64,000 nucleotides of DNA from Paenibacillus arenilitoris (lineage in GTDB: Bacteria; Bacillota; Bacilli; Paenibacillales; Paenibacillaceae), in the NCBI RefSeq assembly GCF_014705655.1, contig NZ_JACXIY010000009.1, positions 1 to 64,000 of the forward strand. Direction: 5' to 3'. Each line of letters begins with the position of its first letter. The first letter of the stretch is position 1. The translations under genes and the position numbers were made by a program. The notes under the pieces were generated by a model, which was not told where the DNA came from, searched no databases, and saw nothing but the letters and a program-made list of their open reading frames with translations. Positions 15,502 to 27,675 of this stretch are shown here, piece by piece.

Positions 15502-16454
15502 GCTCCCCATTAGTGCAAGTGAACGATTTGCGCAAGTTTTTTAATTTGGGCAAAGGGAAAATTTTGAAAGCCGTCAACGAGATCAACTTCTCAATCGGGC
15601 GCGGCGAGACGGTCGGCGTCGTCGGCGAATCCGGCTGCGGCAAGTCGACCGCGGGACGGACGATCATGCGGCTGTACGAGCCGACGAGCGGCGGCGTGAC
15701 GTTCGATGGGAAGGACATCTACAAGCTGCGCGGCTCGGAGCTGAAGGCGCTGCGACGCAATATGCAGATGATTTTCCAGGATCCTTACGCGTCCCTGAAC
15801 CCCCGCATGACGGTAACCGATATTATCGGGGAAGCGCTGGATATTCACAAGCTTGCGGGAAGCGCGAAGGAACGCAAGAAGAAGGTGGAGGGCCTGCTCG
15901 ATCTGGTCAACCTGAACCCCGAGCACGCGACGCGCTATCCGCACGAGTTCTCGGGCGGGCAGCGTCAGCGCATCGGCATCGCGCGCGCGCTCGCGGTCGA
16001 TCCGAAGTTCATCATCGCCGACGAGCCGATCTCCGCCCTGGACGTCTCCATTCAGGCGCAGGTCGTCAACCTGATGCAGGATCTGCAGCGGAAGATGGGG
16101 CTGACCTATCTGTTCATCGCGCATGACCTGTCGATGGTCAAGCATATCAGCGACCGCGTCGCGGTCATGTATTTGGGCAAAATCGTAGAGTTTGCGGAAA
16201 GCAGCGAGCTGTACGACAATCCGCGCCATCCGTACACGCGGGCGCTGCTGTCCGCGATTCCGATTCCCGACCCGCAGGTCGAAGCGGAGCGGGAGCGCAT
16301 CGTGCTGAAGGGCGATTTGCCAAGTCCGATCAATCCGCCGAGAGGCTGCCAGTTCCATACGCGCTGCCCGATCGCGACGGAGAAGTGCAAGACGGACGAA
16401 CCGAAATTGCTCGAGGTGAGCAAGGGGCATTTCGCTTCTTGCCATTACGCATAA
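15498..16454 (+). CDS. oppF: Oligopeptide ABC transporter ATP-binding protein OppF
   Basis: The second ATPase of the importer, 318 residues, forming a heterodimer with OppD. Walker [10 protein letters not shown], signature [14 protein letters not shown], Walker [14 protein letters not shown] and the C-terminal [15 protein letters not shown] cysteine motif are intact. The ATG at 15498 overlaps the oppD TGA (ATGA) and has GGGAGG upstream; the longer open frame from 15396 lies inside oppD and is spurious. An intrinsic terminator follows. Confidence 0.95.
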   Translation: MSSPLVQVNDLRKFFNLGKGKILKAVNEINFSIGRGETVGVVGESGCGKSTAGRTIMRLYEPTSGGVTFDGKDIYKLRGSELKALRRNMQMIFQDPYASLNPRMTVTDIIGEALDIHKLAGSAKERKKKVEGLLDLVNLNPEHATRYPHEFSGGQRQRIGIARALAVDPKFIIADEPISALDVSIQAQVVNLMQDLQRKMGLTYLFIAHDLSMVKHISDRVAVMYLGKIVEFAESSELYDNPRHPYTRALLSAIPIPDPQVEAERERIVLKGDLPSPINPPRGCQFHTRCPIATEKCKTDEPKLLEVSKGHFASCHYA

Positions 16455-16463
16455 AAATAGGAG

Positions 16464-16508
16464 AGGCCGTCTTCCGAACGGGGTTGCCCGGGCGGAGGAC
16501 GGCCTTTT
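16464..16508 (+). terminator. Intrinsic terminator of the opp operon
   Basis: AGGCCGTCTTCCG at 16464-16476 pairs, with one mismatch, with CGGAGGACGGCCT at 16493-16505, followed by TTTT. It begins 10 bp after the oppF stop. Confidence 0.85.
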
Positions 16509-16590
16509 CGGCGTCCGCGCCGGTTTTAATCGACAGAGCGGCCGCGGTATGTGTTAATATATGGATATACACGTTTTCAGGGAGGTACAG

Positions 16591-17700
16591 ATGACGGAAT
16601 TCGTAACGATATTGATTATTGTCATAGCCATTATCCTCATCGTGCGCGCCGTTACGGTCGCCGCCGGCGCCGCCCGCAGGGCATCCGGGGAAGGAAGCGG
16701 CGGCCGCCGCGGCTACGGCCGGACGAACGCGTTCGCCCCGTGGCCGGCCGATGAGGTTCCGGCCTCGCTCGGCGTGCCGTCCGGACATCCGGCCAGACCG
16801 GCCGCCGAGAGGCTGGAGTCGGCGCTTGGCCCGGATATCGAGAGCCGGGTGAAGGACCGGGTATTACGCGAGCATCCGAATGTGTCGGAGCGGGAGTGGA
16901 ACTGGACATGGTTCGAGCTTAAGCGCTACTTCCTCATGTGCGGCGTTCTTCGGGGCGTTCCGATGTACAGCGGGCAGGCGGACGCGGCATGGCACGAGTT
17001 CCTCATGTTTACGAGGGAATACGAGCAGTTCTGTACTCGATTCTGCGGCGAGATGATCCATCATGCGCCGCATGCCCCCGGCGCACAGCCGCATCCGGAC
17101 GAGAGAGCCTGGTTCGATTGGGTATACGCCGAGCTCTTCGCCCAGGCGCCGGCCAGCGGCAGGCTGTGGGGAGCTTTTTTCCGAACCCGGCTGTCGCCGC
17201 AAAAGCTGGAGGAGCTTGAGAGCCTGGGCAGAGAGGCGCTGCGCTCGCAATGGTTTAACGTAAAGGCTGCGGCGAAATATTCGGATTTAAGCGACACGGC
17301 CGACTATTTGATCGATCGCGCGAAGAAGCAGCTGGCCGCAGCGCATAGAGGCGATAAGGACTTCGGCGGAACGCGCAGGCCCGTCGATGGCGGCGGCTAT
17401 GATCCCGCGCTCGGTACGGCCGGCTTGCTGTCGGGCGTTCTCATTTTTCACTCGATCGCAAGCCCCGACGATTTCGCGAGGCAGATGGATCAGGAGCAGA
17501 ACGAGGAGGAACGCAAGGCGAACGGAAGCGGCGATTCCACTTACGTCTGCAGCGCGTCGTCGGACGACGGCAGGGACAATGCGGGCGGACATGACGGCGG
17601 CGGATCGGGCGGCGACTCGTCCGGCGGCGGTGACGGCGGCGGGGGCGGGGGATCATCCTGCGGCTCCTCCTGCGGCGGAGGCGGAGGCTGCGGCAGTTAG
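16591..17700 (+). CDS. Membrane-anchored GRDP-like (DUF1399-type) protein with Gly/Cys-rich tail
   Basis: A 369-residue protein of unknown function. Residues 4-22 form one membrane helix (FVTILIIVIAIILIVRAV). The middle part (about 95-260) holds DAAWHEFLMFTREYEQFC and FCGEMIHHAPH, which resemble the conserved WH...TREY..FC...FIHH core of plant and bacterial glycine-rich domain-containing (GRDP-like) proteins. A second hydrophobic patch (LGTAGLLSGVLIFHSIA) lies near 280. The last 60 residues are almost only Gly, Ser, Asp and Cys, ending CGSSCGGGGGCGS. The start follows AGGGAGGT; an upstream ATG at 16561 has no ribosome site. It lies alone between two terminators. The domain match is recalled, not searched. 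Confidence 0.75.
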   Translation: MTEFVTILIIVIAIILIVRAVTVAAGAARRASGEGSGGRRGYGRTNAFAPWPADEVPASLGVPSGHPARPAAERLESALGPDIESRVKDRVLREHPNVSEREWNWTWFELKRYFLMCGVLRGVPMYSGQADAAWHEFLMFTREYEQFCTRFCGEMIHHAPHAPGAQPHPDERAWFDWVYAELFAQAPASGRLWGAFFRTRLSPQKLEELESLGREALRSQWFNVKAAAKYSDLSDTADYLIDRAKKQLAAAHRGDKDFGGTRRPVDGGGYDPALGTAGLLSGVLIFHSIASPDDFARQMDQEQNEEERKANGSGDSTYVCSASSDDGRDNAGGHDGGGSGGDSSGGGDGGGGGGSSCGSSCGGGGGCGS

Positions 17701-17729
17701 GCGGGATGCCTCGTTCCGGAAGTTGGAAG

Positions 17730-17757
17730 GACAGCGCTTGGCGGCGCTGTCTTTTTT
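17730..17757 (+). terminator. Intrinsic terminator after the GRDP-like gene
   Basis: GACAGCGC at 17730-17737 and GCGCTGTC at 17744-17751 form a perfect 8-bp stem followed by TTTTTT. The remaining 170 bp up to the upp promoter show no further feature. Confidence 0.88.
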
Positions 17758-17929
17758 ATGTACTGCCCGCTAGTATCGAGAGCCCTGCCTATTATTAGGA
17801 AGTCATTTCCTTTCAGGCGCGTCCGAAGGGCATGCTTTGGTTTAGTTTTACATCTGGATACGAATAGTAAGATTAATGATTTTTTATGCTCCTTCGCGCA
17901 AAACACAAGATGCAACGGCCTGTTTACAG

Positions 17930-17938
17930 TGCTATAAT
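17930..17938 (+). promoter_or_regulatory. Extended -10 promoter of upp
   Basis: TGCTATAAT at 17930-17938, identical to the extended -10 before tsaC. No good -35 lies at 17 bp (ATGCAA). The upp ATG is 53 bp downstream. Confidence 0.65.
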
Positions 17939-17990
17939 ATACGGGATTGTGTTTAGGCCTTACAACAACAAACGGGAGGAATACCGCTCC

Positions 17991-18620
17991 ATGAGCAAAT
18001 TAGTCATTTGCGACCATCCGTTAATTCAGCACAAGCTGACTTTTATTCGGAATAAAGAGACGAATACGAAAGATTTTCGGGAACTCGTCGATGAAGTCGC
18101 AACCTTAATGTTATACGAATTGACGAGGGAAATTCCGCTTGAGACGATCAAGGTGCAGACGCCGGTCGCCGAGATGGATTCGAAAATCATATCAGGCAGA
18201 ATGCTCGGCCTCGTGCCGATTCTGCGAGCGGGACTCGGCATGGTGGACGGCATACTCAAGCTGATCCCGTCGGCCAAGGTCGGCCATATCGGCCTTGCCC
18301 GCGACCACGAGACGCTGCAGCCGAAGGAATATTACATTAATTTGCCGACGGACGCCCCGAACCGCCTGCTGATCGTGATCGATCCGATGCTGGCGACCGG
18401 AGGCTCGGCGATCGCGGCGATCAACTCGCTCAAGAGCCGCAACTGCGACCAGATCAAGCTGATGTGTCTCATCGCGGCCCCGGAAGGCGTGAAGGCGGTG
18501 CAGGACGCGCATCCGGACGTCGACATTTACATCGCCGCGCTGGACGAGCGTCTTAACGAGAAAGGCTACATCGTTCCCGGCCTCGGCGATGCCGGCGACC
18601 GCATGTTCGGCACGAATTAG
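17991..18620 (+). CDS. upp: Uracil phosphoribosyltransferase
   Basis: Upp salvages uracil with PRPP to UMP. The 209 residues match the family length, with the PRPP-binding loop [11 protein letters not shown], the upstream [13 protein letters not shown] and the C-terminal [11 protein letters not shown], all diagnostic. GGGAGGA precedes the ATG at 17991; in-frame codons back to 17886 are not part of the protein. In B. subtilis upp also follows glyA and precedes atp; here the opp operon and the GRDP-like gene intervene. It is followed 38 bp later by the epimerase gene and may be co-transcribed with it. Confidence 0.97.
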   Translation: MSKLVICDHPLIQHKLTFIRNKETNTKDFRELVDEVATLMLYELTREIPLETIKVQTPVAEMDSKIISGRMLGLVPILRAGLGMVDGILKLIPSAKVGHIGLARDHETLQPKEYYINLPTDAPNRLLIVIDPMLATGGSAIAAINSLKSRNCDQIKLMCLIAAPEGVKAVQDAHPDVDIYIAALDERLNEKGYIVPGLGDAGDRMFGTN

Positions 18621-18658
18621 CGCAATTGGCGCGAGTTTTATAATAGGAGTGGAATGAT

Positions 18659-19807
18659 TTGTCCAAACTGAAGGTAATGACAATTTTCGGTACCCGCCCG
18701 GAGGCGGTCAAGATGGCGCCGCTCGTTCTCGAGCTGCAGAAGCGAGAGGAAGAAATCGAATCGATCGTATGCGTGACGGCCCAGCATCGCCAAATGCTGG
18801 ACCAGGTGCTCGATTTCTTCGAGATCAGCCCCAATTACGACCTGAACGTGATGAAAGACCGCCAGACGCTGACCGAGACGACGGTTCGCGTGCTTGAAGG
18901 GCTCGATCCGGTATTGGCGCAGGCGAAGCCGGACATCGTGCTCGTTCACGGCGATACGCAGACGACGTTCCTGGCCAGCTACGCCGCGTTTCTGAAGCAG
19001 ATCCAGGTCGGCCACGTCGAGGCGGGCCTGCGGACATGGAACAAGATGTCCCCGTATCCGGAGGAAATGAACCGGCAGCTGGCCGGCGTGCTCTCGGACG
19101 TGCATTTCGCGCCGACGGAATGGTCCGCGGGCAACCTGCGCAAAGAGAACAAGCCGGAGGCTTCGATCTACGTAACCGGCAATACGGCGGCCGACGTGTT
19201 CCAATACACGGTGGACGAGTCGTTCTCGCATCCGGTCATCGACTGGGCGAAGGGCAAGCGAATGATTCTGATGACCGCGCACCGGCGGGAAGCGCTAGGC
19301 GAGCCGCACCGGAACATCTTCCGCGCGGTCAAGCGGATCGCGGACGAGCATGAGGACGTGGCCGTCGTATACGCCGTCCATCCGAATCCCGCGGTAAGGG
19401 AGCCCGCGAACGAAATATTGGGCGACCATCCCCGCATCCGTCTGATCGAGCCGCTCGACGTCTTTGAATTCCATAACTTTTATCCGCACGCGTACATGAT
19501 CATGACCGATTCCGGCGGCTTGCAGGAGGAGGCGCCTTCCTTCGGCGTGCCGACGCTTGTGCTGCGCGATACGACGGAGCGGCCGGAAGGCATCGAAGCG
19601 GGAACGCTCGAGCTGGTCGGCACGGACGAGGAGCGGGTTTATGGCCGGGCGAAGGCGCTTCTGAACGATCCGCAGCTCTACGGCCGCATGAGCCAGGCAG
19701 CCAATCCGTACGGCGACGGCCGGGCTTCGGAGCGGATCGCGGACGCGATATTGCATCATTTTGGAAGACGCGGACAGCGTCCCGACTCGTTCACACAACG
19801 TTCATAG
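18659..19807 (+). CDS. wecB: UDP-N-acetylglucosamine 2-epimerase (non-hydrolysing)
   Basis: This enzyme (WecB/MnaA) interconverts UDP-GlcNAc and UDP-ManNAc, supplying ManNAc for teichoic-acid linkage units or other cell-wall polysaccharides. The 382 residues show the family blocks FGTRPEAVKMAPLV, VHGDTQTT, GHVEAGLRT, TAHRREALGEP and the UDP-binding TDSGGLQEEA. The TTG start follows AATAGGAGTGG. It lies between upp and the ATP synthase operon; no strong terminator separates it from the atp promoter, only a weak dyad near 19835-19860. A C-terminal tail of about 15 residues (RRGQRPDSFTQRS) extends past the usual end. Confidence 0.93.
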   Translation: MSKLKVMTIFGTRPEAVKMAPLVLELQKREEEIESIVCVTAQHRQMLDQVLDFFEISPNYDLNVMKDRQTLTETTVRVLEGLDPVLAQAKPDIVLVHGDTQTTFLASYAAFLKQIQVGHVEAGLRTWNKMSPYPEEMNRQLAGVLSDVHFAPTEWSAGNLRKENKPEASIYVTGNTAADVFQYTVDESFSHPVIDWAKGKRMILMTAHRREALGEPHRNIFRAVKRIADEHEDVAVVYAVHPNPAVREPANEILGDHPRIRLIEPLDVFEFHNFYPHAYMIMTDSGGLQEEAPSFGVPTLVLRDTTERPEGIEAGTLELVGTDEERVYGRAKALLNDPQLYGRMSQAANPYGDGRASERIADAILHHFGRRGQRPDSFTQRS

Positions 19808-19929
19808 TTTACGTCCCGCCCGCGGACTCCCTCCAAAATGTACAGCATACAGTAGTACTGTACGGTTTTCGCGGCTTGGAACACCTTATAAATCAAGGGT
19901 TTTGGTCGAAAAGATTGTCTTTATATCAA

Positions 19930-19957
19930 TTGACAAACCTTGCGCCGCTTCGATAAA
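19930..19957 (+). promoter_or_regulatory. Putative atp operon promoter
   Basis: TTGACA at 19930-19935, a 16-bp spacer and GATAAA at 19952-19957, about 30 bp before the first gene of the ATP synthase operon. Confidence 0.6.
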
Positions 19958-19987
19958 ATAAATGAGGATTGACAGGGGTATAAGCCT

Positions 19988-20221
19988 ATGAGCAAAAAGA
20001 ACAGAAGGGACAATCCGCTCTTCGCGGCGGGTCTTGTCGGCGCGCTGGGCATCCAAGTCGCCGTTTGTATCTTTTTAGGTTATTGGATCGGATCCTACCT
20101 GGACGGCCGCATCGGAACCGGCAGAGGTTGGACGGTCGGAGGCATCCTGGTCGGTCTGGCTGTCGGAATACTCTCAGCCATTCTGCTCGTGAAGAAGGTT
20201 ATGGAGGAATCCGATGGATAA
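19988..20221 (+). CDS. atpZ: AtpZ/AtpI-family small membrane protein at the head of the atp operon
   Basis: A 77-residue protein with two membrane helices (about 12-36 and 46-68) and a Gly-rich hairpin between them (GYWIGSYLDGRIGTGRGW), the pattern of AtpZ/AtpQ-like proteins linked to F-type ATPases and proposed to aid Mg2+/Ca2+ transport or c-ring assembly. The last codons overlap the atpI start by 8 bases, so translation is coupled. Position at the start of a complete atp operon supports the call. Confidence 0.82.
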   Translation: MSKKNRRDNPLFAAGLVGALGIQVAVCIFLGYWIGSYLDGRIGTGRGWTVGGILVGLAVGILSAILLVKKVMEESDG

Positions 20222-20582
20222 CATAATGAAGACAGCGGTGCGCGCCCTTTTTTACGCGATGGCGGTATGCCTTATTGTATGGGCTTTCTTGCCGGAGTGG
20301 CGTACGGTGTCCCTCGGACTTCTGCTTGGGCTCGCGGCAAGCTACATGAATGCGTTTTTACTGAGGCGCAGGGTGGAGCTCGTAGCGATGCGGGCGGCGG
20401 GCGGCGGGCCGCGCAAGATGGGGCTTGGCCTTGGAAGCCGAATCGCGACGGTGCTGTTGGTTGCGATGCTTGCCTACCGTTTCCCGGAGAAGTTCAGCAT
20501 GCCGGCCGCTTTAATCGGATGCATGGTCATGCCGTTTATTCTTCTGGCAGCAGCTTATATTCACAATAAACGACAATCTTAG
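20214..20582 (+). CDS. atpI: ATP synthase subunit I
   Basis: A 122-residue protein with four predicted membrane segments (about 7-26, 30-46, 75-90, 95-115), matching AtpI, which helps c-ring assembly. Conservation in this family is low, so the call rests on length, topology and the slot between atpZ and atpB. GGAGGAATCC lies upstream of the ATG. Confidence 0.82.
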   Translation: MDNIMKTAVRALFYAMAVCLIVWAFLPEWRTVSLGLLLGLAASYMNAFLLRRRVELVAMRAAGGGPRKMGLGLGSRIATVLLVAMLAYRFPEKFSMPAALIGCMVMPFILLAAAYIHNKRQS

Positions 20583-20604
20583 CGGAAAGGGGTGAAAATT
20601 TTAC

Positions 20605-21360
20605 ATGCATGAATTTCCCATATGGCAATTAGGGCCGCTTGATATCGAAATTGCCAGCTTTATCGCCATCACGATTTCTGCGCTGGTGACGTTCCTTGTC
20701 GCAAGGCTTGCGGTCGCGAACTTGTCGGTGGACAACCCGTCCAAGATGCAAAATTTTCTGGAGTGGGTCGTCGATTTCGTTCACAACCTCATCTCCAGCG
20801 CGATGCCTCTGAAGCGGGTTAAGCCGTTTCTATCGCTGGGCATGACGCTGATCATGTTTATCTTCATCTCCAACCTGCTTGGCCTGCCATTCGGTATCGT
20901 GACCGTGCCGCATCATGAGATGCTTTGGCTGGGCATTACGGAAGAGATGGTTAAGGAACATGTCGAGATCGCCTGGTGGAAATCGCCGACGGCCGATATT
21001 TCGGTGACGGCGGGGCTAGCCCTGATCGTATTCGTCATCGTACATTATCTTGGCCTGAAGCTGAACAACAAGCATTACCTGAAGCACTATTTCCACCCGT
21101 ATCCGATATTCTTCCCGGTCAACATCATCGAGACCATTTCGAAGCCGGTTACGCTTGCGCTGCGGCTATTCGCCAACATTTATGCGGGCGAGGTTCTGAT
21201 CGCGACGATTCTGATGCTCAAATGGGTCGGCATTCCGTTCCTTATCGCATGGCAGGGCTTCAGTATATTCGTAGGCGGCATCCAGGCGTTCCTGTTCACG
21301 ATGCTGACGATGGTGTACATCTCCCAAGCGGCGATCCACGACGAGGACGACCACCACTAG
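20605..21360 (+). CDS. atpB: F-type ATP synthase subunit a
   Basis: The 251-residue stator subunit that forms the proton half-channels. The essential arginine is in KPVTLALRLFANIYAGEVL, preceded by the FFPVNIIETISKP loop; the downstream helix with FLFTMLTMVYISQA is also typical. Five to six membrane helices are visible. The protein ends in a His/Asp cluster (HDEDDHH). The start ATG follows GGAAAGGGGTG. Confidence 0.96.
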   Translation: MHEFPIWQLGPLDIEIASFIAITISALVTFLVARLAVANLSVDNPSKMQNFLEWVVDFVHNLISSAMPLKRVKPFLSLGMTLIMFIFISNLLGLPFGIVTVPHHEMLWLGITEEMVKEHVEIAWWKSPTADISVTAGLALIVFVIVHYLGLKLNNKHYLKHYFHPYPIFFPVNIIETISKPVTLALRLFANIYAGEVLIATILMLKWVGIPFLIAWQGFSIFVGGIQAFLFTMLTMVYISQAAIHDEDDHH

Positions 21361-21380
21361 CAAGGCGCTTAATTCCTTGA

Positions 21381-21662
<282 letters not shown>

Positions 21663-21750
21663 TTGAACAAATCGAATGGCGGGGAAGGCCTAGCCCTCTT
21701 CGCCTTCGTTGTGATTAAGACATTACTGAGGTAAGAAAGGAGTGGCTTCA

Positions 21751-22229
21751 ATGGGATGGCATTGGGAATCGACAGTATATGCGATTATAGCATTTGGAAT
21801 ATTGTACTGGCTGCTTAGCAAGTACGCATTCGGTCCTTTGTTCGCGATCATGGAGAAGCGCAGAGAGCTTATCCTTGAGCAGATGAACACGGCTGAATCC
21901 AGCCGCAAAGCGGCCGAGCAGCAAATGGAAGAGCAGAAGGCGGCGCTCCAGCAGGCTCGCAAGGAAGCCTACGATATTATCGAGCAAGCAAGAACGACGA
22001 GCTCGAAGCAAGCGGACGAAATCGTCCAATCGGCGAAATCGGAAGCGACTCGCCTGAAGGACGACGCGCTCAAAGATATCGAGAGCGAGAAGAACAAAGC
22101 CATCGCGGCTCTTCGCACCGAAGTCGGCGGCATTTCCGTCAAGATCGCTTCGAAAATCATGGAGAAGCAGGTTGACGAGAAGTCCCAGGAGCAGCTGGTT
22201 GATCAATACCTGAAAGAAGTTGGCAGCAA

Positions 22230-22233
<4 letters not shown>
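21751..22233 (+). CDS. atpF: F-type ATP synthase subunit b
   Basis: A 160-residue peripheral stalk subunit: one N-terminal membrane helix (about 7-27) followed by a long charged coiled coil with many Ala, Glu, Lys and Gln (EQQMEEQKAALQQARKEAYD). The ATG at 21751 is chosen over an in-frame GTG at 21742, because the AAAGGAG site ends at 21741. It overlaps atpH by four bases. Confidence 0.94.
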
Positions 22234-24309
<2,076 letters not shown>

Positions 24310-24318
24310 TAATTACAA

Positions 24319-24352
24319 GACTACGCCCGTCCGATCAAGTCCGGGCGTAGTC
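24319..24352. other. Hairpin after atpA
   Basis: GACTACGCCC at 24319-24328 and GGGCGTAGTC at 24343-24352 form a perfect 10-bp stem with a 14-base loop, ten bases after the atpA stop. No U-run follows, so it is more likely an mRNA processing or stability element than a full terminator. Confidence 0.7.
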
Positions 24353-24420
24353 CCCTACTGCTACCAACACCAGGCGCCAAAGAGCTCTGTGTATCAAACG
24401 CCTTGAAGGTGGGCGGAGAA

Positions 24421-24531
24421 CGGGACTGTTGCCGGAGAGTTTACGTGCCGCTTTTTGAAGCTCGAATATTAACCATAAGAACATGTAATCCAAAATATTC
24501 GACTTCAATAGCGGCCGAGGCAATAGTCCCG
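24421..24531. repeat. Bipartite 111-nt inverted repeat between atpA and atpG
   Basis: Outer arms CGGGACTGTTGCC (24421-24433) and GGCAATAGTCCCG (24519-24531) pair with one G-T mismatch. Inner arms at 24448-24470 and 24494-24514 (CCGCTTTTTGAAGC... against ...GACTTCAATAGCGG) pair over about 21 bp with one mismatch and one bulge, around a 23-nt loop. The arrangement is one long interrupted cruciform. No reading frame in it looks real. It could be a small non-autonomous mobile element or a structured mRNA segment. Confidence 0.88.
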
Positions 24532-24598
24532 ATCGCAGCCCATGCCCTCAAGGCCTTTGATTAAACAAGCTCCGGCGCAGCAAAGGCGGGTGAAACAA

Positions 24599-25459
24599 AT
24601 GGCAAAAGGCATGCGCGACATTAAACGCGAAATCAAGAGCAAACAGAACATGAAGCAGATCACGAAAGCGATGGAGATGGTCGCGGCGTCCAGGCTGAGA
24701 CGCGCGCAGGAAGCCGCACAAGCGGCGCGTCCTTACGCGCAGAAGCTGAAGGAAGTCGTAGCGAGCATCGCCGCCGGCACGAAGGATGTGAAGCATCCGA
24801 TGCTGGAGAGCCGGCCGATCAAGAAGACGGGTTACCTCGTCATTACGTCGGACCGTGGTCTTGCGGGCGGATATAACGCGAACGTGCTTCGCAAAGTAAC
24901 GCAAACGATTCGCGAGAAGCATAAATCGAACGACGAGTACGTGCTGTTCGTCATCGGACGCAAAGGCCGGGATTACTTCCGCCGCCGCAACATGCCGATT
25001 CTCGAGGAAGTAACCGGCTTGCCGGATTCCCCGACGTTCGCGGACATCAAGTCGGTCGCTTACACGGCGGTCAGCAAGTTCGCCGAAGGCGCGTACGACG
25101 AGCTCTACCTGTTCTACAATCAGTTCGTGAACGCGATCACGCAAATTCCGACGGAAGTGCGCTTGCTTCCGCTTGAGGAAGTCGACGGCGGCGCATCGGT
25201 TGCGACATACGAATACGAGCCGTCGCCTGAGGGCGTGCTGGAGGTGCTGCTGCCTAAATACGCGGAGACGCTTATTTACAGCGCGGTGCTGGACGGCAAG
25301 GCCAGCGAGTTCGGCGCGCGGATGACCGCGATGGGCAGCGCGACGAAGAACGCGACCAAGTTCATCAACCAGCTGACGCTCACGTACAACCGGGCGCGCC
25401 AAGCGGCGATCACGCAGGAAATTTCCGAGATCGTTGCCGGAGCGAACGCACAATCGTAA
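24599..25459 (+). CDS. atpG: F-type ATP synthase subunit gamma
   Basis: The 286-residue central rotor shaft. The N-terminus [20 protein letters not shown] and the C-terminal helix ([20 protein letters not shown]) are diagnostic; [12 protein letters not shown] marks the central domain. The ATG at 24599 follows AAAGGCGGGTGA; a longer open frame back to 24542 has no family support. The 289-bp spacer upstream is exceptional for this operon. Confidence 0.96.
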   Translation: MAKGMRDIKREIKSKQNMKQITKAMEMVAASRLRRAQEAAQAARPYAQKLKEVVASIAAGTKDVKHPMLESRPIKKTGYLVITSDRGLAGGYNANVLRKVTQTIREKHKSNDEYVLFVIGRKGRDYFRRRNMPILEEVTGLPDSPTFADIKSVAYTAVSKFAEGAYDELYLFYNQFVNAITQIPTEVRLLPLEEVDGGASVATYEYEPSPEGVLEVLLPKYAETLIYSAVLDGKASEFGARMTAMGSATKNATKFINQLTLTYNRARQAAITQEISEIVAGANAQS

Positions 25460-25512
25460 ACCAATATCTGATCATATACGCCGCATCGTCCGCAGCCGCT
25501 ATCGGCAGCTGA

Positions 25513-26955
<1,443 letters not shown>

Positions 26956-26979
26956 TAGCGAAAGGCGGGAGGAATCCAC

Positions 26980-27381
26980 ATGAGTACCTTTTTGGTAGAA
27001 ATCGTAACGCCTGAGCGCAAAGTATACGAGGAAACGGCGAATATGGTAAGCGTAACGGGCGTAGAGGGCGAGCTTGGCATTTTGCCGAACCACATTCCGC
27101 TCGTAACGCCGCTTCGCATCGCTCCCGTAACGATCAAGCGCGCAGGCAACAAGGTTGACGTTGTCGCGGTGAACGGCGGCTTCATCGAGGTTCGCAAGGA
27201 TAAGGTCGTTATTCTTGCCGAAAGCGCGGAGCTTGCGACCGATATCAACGTTGAGCGCGCCGAAGCGGCGAAGCAGCGTGCGCAGCAGCGTCTTGCCGCG
27301 AAGCGCGACGAGATCGATTTCCGCCGCGCGGAGCTTGCTCTGCAGCGCGCGATGAATCGTCTGAACGTCAAGCAACAATAA
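26980..27381 (+). CDS. atpC: F-type ATP synthase subunit epsilon
   Basis: A 133-residue subunit with the N-terminal beta-sandwich (VEIVTPERKVYEE, EGELGILPNHIPLVTPL) and the C-terminal helical hairpin that can inhibit ATP hydrolysis. It is the last gene of the operon and is followed by a strong terminator. Confidence 0.96.
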   Translation: MSTFLVEIVTPERKVYEETANMVSVTGVEGELGILPNHIPLVTPLRIAPVTIKRAGNKVDVVAVNGGFIEVRKDKVVILAESAELATDINVERAEAAKQRAQQRLAAKRDEIDFRRAELALQRAMNRLNVKQQ

Positions 27382-27395
27382 GGGATACCGACAAG

Positions 27396-27432
27396 CACCG
27401 TTTTCGCCATCAGGCGAAGGCGGTGTTTTTTT
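27396..27432 (+). terminator. Intrinsic terminator of the atp operon
   Basis: CACCG plus TTCGCC pair with GGCGAA plus CGGTG around ATCA, followed by seven T. It begins 14 bp after the atpC stop. Beyond it, 27433-27595 holds two more dyads (GAAATAT...ATATTTC; AACCGAGCTGC...GCAGCTAGCGGTT) and no gene. Confidence 0.9.
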
Positions 27433-27599
27433 GAAATATGCGAGTATATAAGTTTTGCACTTATAAATGAGCTTATATTTCATCGCGAAACGAGCTTATG
27501 CCGCCAAAGGACGGCACAGAACCGAGCTGCGCAAGTTGCAGCTAGCGGTTCGTGCGTAGCGTCAGCCGGTTACTACTTGATTTATTTGCGAATTGGGCA

Positions 27600-27628
27600 T
27601 TGACATCGATAATGAGAATCTTTATCAT
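27600..27628 (+). promoter_or_regulatory. Fur-box-controlled promoter of the siderophore uptake operon
   Basis: TTGACA at 27600-27605, a 17-bp spacer and TATCAT at 27623-27628. The interval 27608-27626 reads GATAATGAGAATCTTTATC, which matches 17 of 19 bases of the Fur box. Fur with iron would cover the whole core promoter. Confidence 0.88.
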
Positions 27629-27675
27629 GTAAAAAGGAGTTGGTTGAGAAACATTTTCATATGGGGGTTTGGAGA

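Noticed and set aside
19835..19865. GTACAG/CTGTAC dyad as a terminator after wecB
   Set aside because: Short, AT-poor stem with a large loop and no U-run.
24335..24523. 62-codon minus-strand frame in the atpA-atpG gap
   Set aside because: It lies across the inverted repeat, has no ribosome site and no family similarity.
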